Source of the DNA: Vibrio ichthyoenteri ATCC 700023
GTDB taxonomy: Bacteria; Pseudomonadota; Gammaproteobacteria; Enterobacterales; Vibrionaceae
Reading direction: 5' to 3'
Assembly (NCBI RefSeq): GCF_000222605.1
Contig: NZ_AFWF01000143.1
Coordinates: forward strand, 1 to 49,870
Length of the DNA: 49,870 nucleotides
Both the position numbers and the translations under genes were made by a program. This document shows, piece by piece, positions 26,685 through 34,701 of this stretch (the stretch's first letter is position 1; every line of letters begins with the position of its first letter). The notes below the pieces were generated by a model, which saw only the letters and a program-made list of their open reading frames with translations, ran no database searches and had not been told where the DNA came from.

Positions 26685-27266
26685 CTATTGCTCTTTATTT
26701 AGCGTATTTTTTTCTGCCTGCTTCAGCGCTTTAATCTCTTTGCGACGACGTTTAAAGAATGCCTGTAACTGAGCGCGACATTCTTCTTCCAACAAGCCAT
26801 GCTCTACTTGTGCGTAATGATACGCCGCCTGATGTTCAAACAAGTTAAGTACCGTTCCAGCAGCGCCAGCTTTAAGATCAGGCGCACCAAAAACAACTCG
26901 CTTTACGCGACTATGCAGCAGTGCGCCCGCGCACATAGGGCAAGGCTCTAATGTCACGTAGAGCGTAGTATCGAGTAGACGGTAGTTTTCAAGCGTTTGG
27001 CCGGCTTTGCGAATCGCCTGCATTTCGGCATGAGCACTTGCGTCATGGTGGCCTATCGATTGATTCCACCCTTCCGCCATCACCTCACCGTCTTTCACTA
27101 ACACGGCCCCCACAGGTACTTCACCTTCTTGTTCAGCTTGCTCAGCCAATGCCATCGCACGGCGCATAAAATATTCATCTTGCGTGCTAAATTGCAGCGA
27201 TGATTCATCAGAGGAATCCTCTACTGATGACGATGAAGGATGTGATAGAGAATGGGACTGCGACAA
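26685..27266 (-). CDS. tadA: tRNA-specific adenosine deaminase
   Basis: Deaminates A34 of tRNA-Arg(ACG) to inosine; usually essential. 193 residues (E. coli 167). The zinc site is intact: H79-A80-E81 in SAHAEMQAI, with the proton-shuttling glutamate, and C109 and C112 in EPCPMCAG. An extra N-terminal ~25 residues are Ser/Asp-rich (SLSHPSSSSVEDSSDES). No ATG exists before the catalytic domain; the start is a TTG (27264-27266) with an excellent AGGAG 6 nt upstream. A terminator-like hairpin ends only 10 nt before that AGGAG, so expression seems to rely on readthrough from the CNNM gene or on a promoter inside it. Confidence 0.93.
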   Translation of the reverse strand: MSQSHSLSHPSSSSVEDSSDESSLQFSTQDEYFMRRAMALAEQAEQEGEVPVGAVLVKDGEVMAEGWNQSIGHHDASAHAEMQAIRKAGQTLENYRLLDTTLYVTLEPCPMCAGALLHSRVKRVVFGAPDLKAGAAGTVLNLFEHQAAYHYAQVEHGLLEEECRAQLQAFFKRRRKEIKALKQAEKNTLNKEQ

Positions 27267-27287
27267 AGTCGGCTCCTAGGAACAAGC

Positions 27288-27318
27288 AAAAAAATAGGTA
27301 TGCTGTGAAGCATACCTA
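27288..27318 (-). terminator. terminator/attenuator between the CNNM gene and tadA
   Basis: On the minus strand TAGGTATGCT-tcac-AGCATACCTA is followed by seven T, a complete rho-independent terminator. It starts 31 nt after the CNNM stop and ends 10 nt before the tadA ribosome-binding site. Confidence 0.85.
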
Positions 27319-27349
27319 ATCTTAGTCATAATAAACAACTATGCGTACG

Positions 27350-28630
27350 TTACTCGCTTGCTTGCTGCTCAATTGGGGTCACTTTGACGCTTACGATGCG
27401 ATTGTTTTCTACCGCGACAATTTCAAAGTACCACTGTTGGCAATTAATCACTTCACCCAATTCGGGTAATCGCCCCAGTAACCATGTGACCCATCCGTTT
27501 AGGGTTTGGAAGCCTTCGCTTTCCCCTTCAAGTTCAGACAACTCTAGGCGATTCTTAAGTTCGCTGATCGGAATTAAGCCATCAACAAACCATTCGCCAT
27601 CAATCTCTTCAGACCAAAGATCATTAGGGTTATTCGACAGTTCACCTGCAATCGCTTCCAATACGTCGTAGTGCGTCACGAGGCCTTGCACATCGCCATA
27701 CTCATCAACGATAAACGCCATTTCAGACCCCGACTCTTTAAAGTAAGTTAGTAGTCGCAAACCTTTCATCGATTCTGGGATATACACTGGCGATTTTGAC
27801 AACCCCATGATCACTTGCATGTTAAGATTGTTCGCTTGGTTGAGCAGTGCCTTAGCCGATACCGTACCAAGAATCTTATTCATATGTCCCTGACACAATG
27901 GAAAAACACTATGCTTACTCGAGCGAAGTCGTTTGAGAAGCTGTTCAATCGGCTGATCAATATCGATAAAGTCGACATCTCGACGTGGTGTCATTAATGA
28001 ACTGACTAAGCGATCATCAAGCTGCAAAATATTACGGATCATCTCTTGTTCACCGCGTTCAATAACGCCCGACTCAGAGCCTTCCTTTACCAGTGCGTGA
28101 ATATCATCTTCTGTCACGCTATCTTCTTGATTCTTTTGTCCCAATAATTTCAACAATGTCTCCGTTGACCAAGACAAAGCAAAAACAAATGGCGTGGTAA
28201 TTTTTGAAATCCAGTAGATCGGCAGTGCAACTAAGACTGCGATGGTTTCCGCTTGAGATTGCGCAAAACGTTTAGGCACCAACTCACCAACAACAATGGC
28301 GAAATAGGTAATACCCACCACGACAATCGCGGTAGAGAATATATTCGCTTGGCTAGGGTCTAAACCCCACAGCTCCATTTGAGCCGCAAGAGGAACTGAT
28401 AAGGTAGCTTCACCAACGATCCCGCTCAATAGACCGATCACAGTAATACCGATTTGAATAGTCGAGAGAAAACGAGTGGGATTTTCTTTAAGTTCCAGTG
28501 CAACTTGAGCCGCACGATGCTTTTCAGCTAAGCGTTTCAGCCGACTATTTTTGGCTGCAACTAAGGCGATTTCAGACATCGCAAACAGACCGTTTAAAAC
28601 AATTAACCCTACTAAAAGCAGAATTTTCAT
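27350..28630 (-). CDS. CNNM-domain and CBS-domain membrane protein (HlyC/CorC family)
   Basis: Inner-membrane protein of the CNNM/HlyC-CorC family, relatives of magnesium/cobalt efflux proteins. 426 residues. The CNNM (DUF21) domain covers residues 1-185, with 3-4 membrane segments and SEIALVAAKNSRLKRLAE typical of the family. Two CBS domains follow (about 205-325), starting at SLMTPRRDVDFID, and a CorC_HlyC domain closes the protein from about residue 345. It could be called YtfL- or YhdP-like; I give no symbol. The ion handled is not evident. Its terminator lies directly before tadA. Confidence 0.88.
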   Translation of the reverse strand: MKILLLVGLIVLNGLFAMSEIALVAAKNSRLKRLAEKHRAAQVALELKENPTRFLSTIQIGITVIGLLSGIVGEATLSVPLAAQMELWGLDPSQANIFSTAIVVVGITYFAIVVGELVPKRFAQSQAETIAVLVALPIYWISKITTPFVFALSWSTETLLKLLGQKNQEDSVTEDDIHALVKEGSESGVIERGEQEMIRNILQLDDRLVSSLMTPRRDVDFIDIDQPIEQLLKRLRSSKHSVFPLCQGHMNKILGTVSAKALLNQANNLNMQVIMGLSKSPVYIPESMKGLRLLTYFKESGSEMAFIVDEYGDVQGLVTHYDVLEAIAGELSNNPNDLWSEEIDGEWFVDGLIPISELKNRLELSELEGESEGFQTLNGWVTWLLGRLPELGEVINCQQWYFEIVAVENNRIVSVKVTPIEQQASE

Positions 28631-28694
28631 AGTTTGTTATTTTCCATGTATAACGGCAATTGCCGTCGCATGCAGTGTATAGCGTGTCGCAAAT

Positions 28695-28724
28695 AAAAAA
28701 AAGCCTACCCGCTTGGGTAGGCTT
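28695..28724 (-). terminator. terminator of the AbgT transporter gene
   Basis: AAGCCTACCC-aagc-GGGTAGGCTT on the minus strand, 10-bp stem, followed by a long T-run, 16 nt after the stop. Confidence 0.9.
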
Positions 28725-28740
28725 ATAAACCTTTGTATCT

Positions 28741-30303
28741 TTATTGCATTACGTAATCGTAAGGAGCTTGGATACCTAGTGGAATACCAATCATCCAGTA
28801 TGCGATTAGGAAGATTGACCAACCAATTAGCATTGCGATAGAGAATGGCATCATCAAAGAAGCGAGTGTACCGATACCTGTCGACTTAACGTAACGCTGA
28901 CAGTAAACCACCACAAGTGGGAAGAACACCATCAATGGAGAGATGATATTCGATACTGAGTCACCTACACGGTATGCCGCTTGAGATAGCTCAGGAGAGA
29001 TACCTACAGCCATCAGCATTGGAACTAGGATTGGACCAATCAGAGCCCACTTCGCTGAAGAAGAGCCGATAAGCAAGTTAACTGACGCCGTTAATAGAAT
29101 CATACCAACGATCGTTGCTTCACCTGATAGGTTCATCGCCTTCAGACCTTCAGCACCGTATAGCGCTAGCATAGTACCAATGTTTGATTGAGCAAATACC
29201 GATAGGAACTGAGCACAGAAGAATGACATTACAATGTACGCGCCCATGGTAGACATGGTGGTTGCCATCGCTTTGATAACATCATTACTCGTTTTAAACG
29301 TGCCTGCTACTTTACCGTAAACATAACCAGGGATGATAAACAGGATAAAGATCAAAGGAACGATTGACTTCATTACCGGTGCATCAAACGCAGTCAGTTC
29401 GCCAGTTGGTGAACGTAGTGCTGACGTTTCTGGAATAAGCGCAGCCACAAGTAGCGCGATACCCGCCATCATAGCCCAACCCGCAGCGCGGAATGCTTTC
29501 GATTCGATTTCAGTAAAAGTACCTAGATCCGGTGCTTTTTCTGCATCTTCATCCACTGGCATATTTGCCAAACGAGGCTCAATGATTTTCTCAGTAACAT
29601 ACCAACCGATACAGATAATGATCAAAGAAGACAAGCCAGTGAAGTAAATGTTCGCGAGTGGGTTAACAATATACTCTGGGTCTAAAACTTGAGCGGCAGA
29701 TTGCGTGAAGCTTGCCAATAATGGGTCGATACCAGAAGGAATAAAGTTTGCAGAGAAACCACCAGATACACCAGCAAACGCTGCTGCAATACCCGCAAGA
29801 GGGTGACGACCCGCTGCGTGGAAGATGATACCACCAAGAGGAATTACAAGAACGTAACCCGCATCTGCTGCTGTGTGCGATACGATCGCAACCAAAATCA
29901 GCATTGGTGTTAATAGCTTCGCAGGTGTGAAGTTAAGCATTTTCTTAAGGCCAGTAGTAATAAAGCCTGAAGAGTCAGCAACACCGACACCTAGCATCGC
30001 AACCAATACGATACCTAGAGGAGCAAAGCCTGTGAATGTCGTTACCATGTTAGCCAGGAAGCTAGCAAGCGCTTCGCCAGTTAACAGGTTAGTAACTGAT
30101 AGTGCATCACCGGTACGAGGGTTTACAAGATCAAACGATACGTTTGATAAAAGGGCAGAAAGTACCCAAGTGATGACAAGAGCCCAAAAGAACAGAATCG
30201 CTGGATCTGGGATTTTGTTGCCGGCGCGTTCAATCGCGTTTAGAAAGCGATCCATACCACTCGGCTTTGGTGTTGGTGCTTTATTTACAGCTTGATTACT
30301 CAT
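28741..30303 (-). CDS. AbgT-family transporter
   Basis: Inner-membrane proton-driven transporter. AbgT of E. coli imports p-aminobenzoyl-glutamate; other members export sulfonamides. 520 residues (AbgT 508). Family motifs are clear: a short cytoplasmic N-terminus then RAGNKIPDPAILFFWALV; SHTAADAGYVLVIPL and GGFSANFIPSGIDPLLA in the first half; NLLIGSSSAKWALIGPILVP in the second. Multi-spanning throughout. There are no abgA/abgB peptidase genes beside it, so folate-breakdown use cannot be claimed. Monocistronic with its own terminator. Confidence 0.9.
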   Translation of the reverse strand: MSNQAVNKAPTPKPSGMDRFLNAIERAGNKIPDPAILFFWALVITWVLSALLSNVSFDLVNPRTGDALSVTNLLTGEALASFLANMVTTFTGFAPLGIVLVAMLGVGVADSSGFITTGLKKMLNFTPAKLLTPMLILVAIVSHTAADAGYVLVIPLGGIIFHAAGRHPLAGIAAAFAGVSGGFSANFIPSGIDPLLASFTQSAAQVLDPEYIVNPLANIYFTGLSSLIIICIGWYVTEKIIEPRLANMPVDEDAEKAPDLGTFTEIESKAFRAAGWAMMAGIALLVAALIPETSALRSPTGELTAFDAPVMKSIVPLIFILFIIPGYVYGKVAGTFKTSNDVIKAMATTMSTMGAYIVMSFFCAQFLSVFAQSNIGTMLALYGAEGLKAMNLSGEATIVGMILLTASVNLLIGSSSAKWALIGPILVPMLMAVGISPELSQAAYRVGDSVSNIISPLMVFFPLVVVYCQRYVKSTGIGTLASLMMPFSIAMLIGWSIFLIAYWMIGIPLGIQAPYDYVMQ

Positions 30304-30553
30304 GGTAATTCCATATGTGATGTTGTGACTTATGACCTGTAGATAGAATTATTATTTCGGTCGATTGTTAGTCGAGCATTTTATTCAATTCACAACACAA
30401 AAGCACATAGTCCCGAAAGAATTTCCATATTTGGAGACATATTTTGCAAAATCAGCAAGACAACACAACAATCGCAATACCGTTTCACACATAAACAGCA
30501 AACTGTATTTAACAAACTTGCAAAGAACCGCATTTTTCTTGTGCTAGAAGAAT

Positions 30554-31024
30554 TTACTTATCATCAAACTCACTGAACTTGGATAAGTAACTGCTCAATG
30601 AAATCGCATGTGATACCGGTTGAGTGGGTACTATTGCCGCAGCACCTTGCCCCTGCAACGCCCAACTAACCTCAACAGTGATGCTTTTTAACACTCCCGC
30701 CAATGCCCCACTAACATCCTCAACTTCACAGGATAAATGATAGCGCGAACCACTCACCGGAATAATGTCTCTGCCACAATAAGTAGGTAATGACAGCTCG
30801 TTAAAGTCTAGCAGACCAACCGACCCACTGGTGCTGATTGCGCGAGTTTGGTACAACTCCATTTGCCGCTCAGCAAGATGCAGGGCTTCTATACTTTGTA
30901 TCGCAAAGCCCGACTGTTGCGCCAATTTCACTTGCAGATGAATCAAACCCAGAGCGGCAATCGCAATCAGGGAAAAAGAAATCGCCACTTCCAGTAAAGT
31001 AAAACCGACCTGTTTACCAATCAC
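30554..31024 (-). CDS. pilV: type IV pilus minor pilin PilV-like
   Basis: 156-residue prepilin. A short leader MIGKQVG is cut by the prepilin peptidase before FTLLEVAISFSLIAIAALGL, with Glu at +5, followed by one hydrophobic helix and a small globular domain with Cys residues (CEVEDVSG). Last gene of the fimT-pilW-pilX-pilV cluster; its GTG start (31022-31024) lies inside the end of pilX (11-nt overlap), with AAGGA 8 nt upstream. In V. cholerae this locus serves the chitin-induced DNA-uptake pilus; the same role here is inferred from gene order. Confidence 0.8.
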   Translation of the reverse strand: MIGKQVGFTLLEVAISFSLIAIAALGLIHLQVKLAQQSGFAIQSIEALHLAERQMELYQTRAISTSGSVGLLDFNELSLPTYCGRDIIPVSGSRYHLSCEVEDVSGALAGVLKSITVEVSWALQGQGAAAIVPTQPVSHAISLSSYLSKFSEFDDK

Positions 31025-31448
31025 TCCACGATCCTTTTAACCATCGATATGACGTGTGCCCTTGATGAATCGTCTTCACCATGGTTTTGCTGACTAAACG
31101 AACATCATCCACTTCAAACACCACACGATAGTAATGGCTAGCTACGGGTTCGGTGAAGAGCGCTTGCTCACTGGCATTGTCCACACAAAGCGTACGCATA
31201 GTATCAAAGCTCGCCATAGTGCTATTTTGAGTCAGTTGTGCTGGCGCAATACCCGTCGCATTAATATAAGCAAACAGGCACTCAATCGCCCCCTCCGCCA
31301 TCCAATGTTGGCTACGTGATCTCACCTCATTTTGTGCCACTTTTAGTTGATGAAAGGTAATGCGATAGCTACCAAGAACTAACAAGAGAATCACCACCAG
31401 CAACACTGAGGTTAGCAATATCGTGATAACTCCCCTCTGCTGGTTCAT
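31014..31448 (-). CDS. pilX: PilX-like minor pilin protein
   Basis: 144 residues from the ATG at 31446-31448; the open frame extends further upstream but the ATG overlaps the pilW stop as ATGA and has AAGGAA 8 nt before it. The N-terminus MNQQRGVITILLTSVLLVV is a PilX_N-type prepilin start: the Gly and hydrophobic helix are there but Glu5 is missing, as usual in PilX/GspK-like minor pilins. The globular domain has two Cys. Third gene of the minor-pilin operon. Confidence 0.75.
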   Translation of the reverse strand: MNQQRGVITILLTSVLLVVILLLVLGSYRITFHQLKVAQNEVRSRSQHWMAEGAIECLFAYINATGIAPAQLTQNSTMASFDTMRTLCVDNASEQALFTEPVASHYYRVVFEVDDVRLVSKTMVKTIHQGHTSYRWLKGSWSDW

Positions 31449-32083
31449 TGCCAATTCCTTTGTTTCACATCGACCATTAAATTGCGAGAATGGTGCATAT
31501 CCAACGTATGCGCAGACAAGGTTAAATGCCACAACGTTGATTGAGCTTGGCTATTTCCAATTGGGGATGAAGTGATAGAAAAAGACGCCACATTAAGTAC
31601 ATTTTCATCGAGCAAAGTACGACAAGCGTGAATTTGAGAAAGTGATTTAATTCCCTCCTCCAACTGGCTTCCCTGCTCGCAGATCATCAAGCGTCCATTA
31701 TTAAGCCAATAACGGATACTACGGTAGTTATCGTTGCTCACCATCTCTCGATAATAAGCTAGACCAAATTCACTGCTACCATTCCGTGCTATCACACTTG
31801 TCGCACCAGACAAAATCAGCGTCTTTCCTAAACCATTATCAAAACCAGCGCGTTGAATATCCTCTTCGATAGTACGAAAAGCATGAGTCATCGATTGTAA
31901 TAAGTAGAGTTGCTGGCTTTTTTGCCAAGCCACTTTCTGTACCGAAATAAAAATAGTGCCGATCAACGCAAGCGCCAATGAACCTAATGTTGCCGCCAAC
32001 ATCAGCTCAATCGCTGAAAAGCCTCCCACCACCCGACGAGAGCTTGAAACAACCCAAACTTTAGCTACAGGTCGGATAGCCAT
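31445..32083 (-). CDS. pilW: PilW-like minor pilin
   Basis: 212 residues from ATG 32081-32083. A long leader peptide (about 20 residues, MAIRPVAKVWVVSSSRRVVGG) precedes the class III signal FSAIELMLAATLGSLAL, with Glu at +5. The globular part has Cys residues in LMICEQG and IHACRT that may form a disulphide. The start lies inside the fimT end (23-nt overlap), with GAGAG before it; a GTG four codons earlier is possible. It is coupled to pilX by an ATGA overlap. Confidence 0.75.
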   Translation of the reverse strand: MAIRPVAKVWVVSSSRRVVGGFSAIELMLAATLGSLALALIGTIFISVQKVAWQKSQQLYLLQSMTHAFRTIEEDIQRAGFDNGLGKTLILSGATSVIARNGSSEFGLAYYREMVSNDNYRSIRYWLNNGRLMICEQGSQLEEGIKSLSQIHACRTLLDENVLNVASFSITSSPIGNSQAQSTLWHLTLSAHTLDMHHSRNLMVDVKQRNWQ

Positions 32084-32570
32084 AGTTGCTCTCACTATCG
32101 CTGCATATCTTCACTCGGCCAGGAGGATTTGCGATCGTCACCCGCATGGCGCAGCAAAGATCATCTTGAGGATGAAAGCCTATATGACCGCCATTGGGAC
32201 GGCCACGGACAGCATCAAACGTAATGTATCCAGTACGATAAGTATGTCGAATCTCAATGTTTTGGAACACAGCACCATCGACGCGCAAGAGCAAAGCGCC
32301 GCCTACGGAACTTGAATCGGTTAAGCTCAATTGCCAAGAACCATCTAGAACAGAAACATCATAAGCAAATGAGAAGTGAGCATAGAGCTTTTGATTCCGC
32401 ATCACCGCTTCTGATTTAGCCTGTAATAAAAAGCCATTGAGCTCTCCGGCTAAGCGCTGCATTTTTATTTTATGAAACAATGCCGTGATGCTGGGCGTTG
32501 CCATTAACAGCATACTGGCCATCAGCGCCACAGTGATCATCAGCTCTAGTAACGTAAAGCCTCGAACCAT
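32061..32570 (-). CDS. fimT: FimT/GspH-like type IV pseudopilin
   Basis: 169 residues. A very short leader MVRG is followed by FTLLELMITVALMASMLLM, with Glu at +5, and then a GspH/FimT-like domain ending in a Cys-containing tail (DDLCCAMRV and KICSDSESNYGYPTCS). FimT of competent bacteria binds DNA during uptake through the basic C-terminal region; this fits the clustered minor pilins, but I cannot show it. First gene of the operon fimT-pilW-pilX-pilV, divergent from pilE. Confidence 0.78.
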   Translation of the reverse strand: MVRGFTLLELMITVALMASMLLMATPSITALFHKIKMQRLAGELNGFLLQAKSEAVMRNQKLYAHFSFAYDVSVLDGSWQLSLTDSSSVGGALLLRVDGAVFQNIEIRHTYRTGYITFDAVRGRPNGGHIGFHPQDDLCCAMRVTIANPPGRVKICSDSESNYGYPTCS

Positions 32571-32697
32571 TTCTCAAAACCTCTTGTAATTCATTTGGTA
32601 CAAAAATTCACTCTTGCACCCATGCTAGCAGTTGAGAAAAATGGCCGATAAGACGAGCACTAACTTCTGAAAAAGACTCTGATTAATTGGTGAAACC

Positions 32698-33105
32698 ATG
32701 GCAAGAAAAAGATTAAAAGCAATGACGCTGATCGAACTATTGATGGTGGTAGTAATTATTTCAATTCTAGTGAGCTTTGCCTATCCGAGCTATCAAACCC
32801 AAAACATCAAAGCCAAACGAATGGTTGCGATTGCAGATTTAAGCCGACTTCAGCTCTATTTAGAAAATGGTTATAACAATGGTTACCACAGCGCGAAACA
32901 AGCCGTAATTTCCGCCGCTACTTGTTTGATTTGCCAAAGTAGCGCTCATCATTATCAGTTTTCGGTCGTTTTAACCTCCAATGGCTACCTGCTAACAGCC
33001 ACACCTTACAACCAACAGCAGAATGATCCTTGCCTAGCAGGGCCAGATGATACATTACGCTTAAACCAAGCAGGCGTCGCTGAACCGGCGTCATGTTGGT
33101 ATTAA
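32698..33105 (+). CDS. pilE: PilE-like minor pilin
   Basis: 135 residues. Leader MARKRLKA is followed by MTLIELLMVVVIISILVSFAYP, with Glu at +5, but position -1 before the cut is Ala instead of the nearly invariant Gly. The C-terminal PASCWY and internal CLICQ cysteines suit the minor-pilin fold. AAxxxGY-type PilE domain signature (YPSYQ, KRMVAIADLSRLQLYLENGY) is clear. GGTGA lies 5 nt before the ATG. Divergent from fimT; in V. cholerae the gene at this place (VC0857) is needed for DNA uptake. Confidence 0.8.
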   Translation: MARKRLKAMTLIELLMVVVIISILVSFAYPSYQTQNIKAKRMVAIADLSRLQLYLENGYNNGYHSAKQAVISAATCLICQSSAHHYQFSVVLTSNGYLLTATPYNQQQNDPCLAGPDDTLRLNQAGVAEPASCWY

Positions 33106-33199
33106 TGTGCAGGGGAGAGTTGAAGCTAAGACGGAAGTCTTCATATATGCCTTGATCAAGAGATGCAAAACCACCGAAGCCTGGATAAATGATAGACAC

Positions 33200-33228
33200 A
33201 AAAAAGCCTGCTAAGTGAGCAGGCTTTT
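33200..33228 (-). terminator. terminator of dnaJ (bidirectional)
   Basis: AAAAGCCTGCT-aagtg-AGCAGGCTTTT with T-runs, 18 nt past the dnaJ stop; also downstream of pilE. Confidence 0.88.
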
Positions 33229-33246
33229 AGATCAAATTAACCGTAA

Positions 33247-34395
33247 TTAGCTGGTTAAATCATCGAAGAATTTTTTAACACCGTTGAAGAAACCTTCCGA
33301 TTTAGGCTTATGCTTAGTTGCTGCATCGCCACCGCAAGATTCTTCAAACTCTTTTAACAGTTCTTTTTGACGTGAGCTCAGGTTAACTGGTGTCTCTACC
33401 ACAAGTTTAACGATCAAATCGCCAACACCGCCGCCACGAACCCCTTTCACGCCCTTACCACGCATGCGGAACATACGGCCAGTTTGGGTTTCAGAAGGCA
33501 CTTTCAAGCTTACACGACCATCTAGAGTTGGGACTTCAACTTCACCACCCAGTGCTGCCATTGCAAAGCTCACTGGTACTTCACAGTAAAGGTTGTTACC
33601 TTCACGTTCGAAGATATGGTGCTCTTTAACATGAACTTGTACATATAGGTCACCCGCTGGTGCGCCCATTTCTCCCGCTTCACCTTCGCCTGTTAGACGA
33701 ATGCGATCGCCGGTATCAACACCTGCTGGAATCTTAACGTTAAGCGTTTTCGTCTTCTGCTTACGGCCTTGACCATGACACACATTACATGGGTCTTTAA
33801 TGATCTTACCTTGACCATGACAGGTCGGACAGGTTTGCTGTACCGCAAAGAAGCCTTGGCGCATTTGTACTTGGCCATGACCATGACAAGTGCCACAAGT
33901 ATCGGCTGAAGTGCCTTTCTTAGCGCCGCTACCATCACAGCTATCACAATGAACCAGTGTTGGAATTTCGATCTCTTTAGATACACCACGAACAGCTTCT
34001 TCTAGAGACAGTTCCATGTTGTAGCGCAAATCCGAACCACGTTGTGCACGCGAATGACCACCGCCACCACGACGACCGCCACCGAAGATATCACCAAACA
34101 CATCGCCGAAGATATCGCCAAAATCAACGCCACCGCCACCAAAACCACCGCCGTAGCCGCCACCACCTTGTTCAAAGGCTGCGTGACCATATTGATCATA
34201 CGCCGCTTTCTTTTGAGGATCGGTTAGGATTTCGTACGCTTCTTTTACTTCTTTAAACTTGTCTGATGCAGTTTCATCACCCTGATTACGGTCTGGGTGG
34301 AATTTCATCGCTAAGCGCTTATACGCTTTCTTAATTTCGCGCTCTTCTGCATCACGGCTTACGCCTAATACTTCGTAAAAATCACGTTTTGACAT
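33247..34395 (-). CDS. dnaJ: chaperone DnaJ (Hsp40)
   Basis: Co-chaperone that delivers substrates to DnaK and stimulates its ATPase. 382 residues from the ATG at 34393-34395, where the family begins [12 protein letters not shown]; the frame is open 11 codons further up, but these are not conserved. J-domain residues 1-70 with HPD (MKFHPDRNQ); Gly/Phe-rich linker to about 130 ([13 protein letters not shown]); four CxxCxGxG zinc repeats ([32 protein letters not shown]) in residues 145-215; then the substrate-binding C-terminal domains. Downstream of dnaK, probably cotranscribed from the heat-shock promoter. Confidence 0.97.
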   Translation of the reverse strand: MSKRDFYEVLGVSRDAEEREIKKAYKRLAMKFHPDRNQGDETASDKFKEVKEAYEILTDPQKKAAYDQYGHAAFEQGGGGYGGGFGGGGVDFGDIFGDVFGDIFGGGRRGGGGHSRAQRGSDLRYNMELSLEEAVRGVSKEIEIPTLVHCDSCDGSGAKKGTSADTCGTCHGHGQVQMRQGFFAVQQTCPTCHGQGKIIKDPCNVCHGQGRKQKTKTLNVKIPAGVDTGDRIRLTGEGEAGEMGAPAGDLYVQVHVKEHHIFEREGNNLYCEVPVSFAMAALGGEVEVPTLDGRVSLKVPSETQTGRMFRMRGKGVKGVRGGGVGDLIVKLVVETPVNLSSRQKELLKEFEESCGGDAATKHKPKSEGFFNGVKKFFDDLTS

Positions 34396-34701
34396 GCTTT
34401 TCGTCACCAATTCATTGCTGCAAACCACCCTAAAAATAGAGCCGTTTAATGTTTTTATATCATTCTAGCTAAAAGCTTTTTCATCAAACTTCTTACTTAA
34501 AGTCGCTAACCCAAAGTACTTAGCTAGAAAGACAAACTCTGATTACAAACATACGGGCGTAAGAGTTACCTCTGACGCCCGTATTTATAAGTCTTCGAGA
34601 CAAATTTCTAAGCAGATAGCTTGAGTTCTAAGAGGAAGCGCGGAGCCTACGCTAGTAGGTGAGCACTTCCGACAACGAAATCAGGCTACTCTGCGACGAA
34701 A
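34396..34701 (-). other. dnaK-dnaJ spacer with two hairpins
   Basis: 306 nt, much longer than the usual dnaK-dnaJ gap. ATACGGGCGT (34551-34560) pairs with ACGCCCGTAT (34575-34584), with AGAG/CTCT extending the stem inside the loop. A second fold, GGAAG...CCTAC-gcta-GTAGG...CTTCC, covers 34634-34670. Neither ends in a T-run in the dnaJ direction, so they look like processing or stabilising structures. No ORF. Confidence 0.6.

Noticed and set aside
33106-33246. Small gene between pilE and dnaJ
   Set aside because: The 141-nt gap holds no frame with a ribosome-binding site; it contains only the dnaJ terminator.
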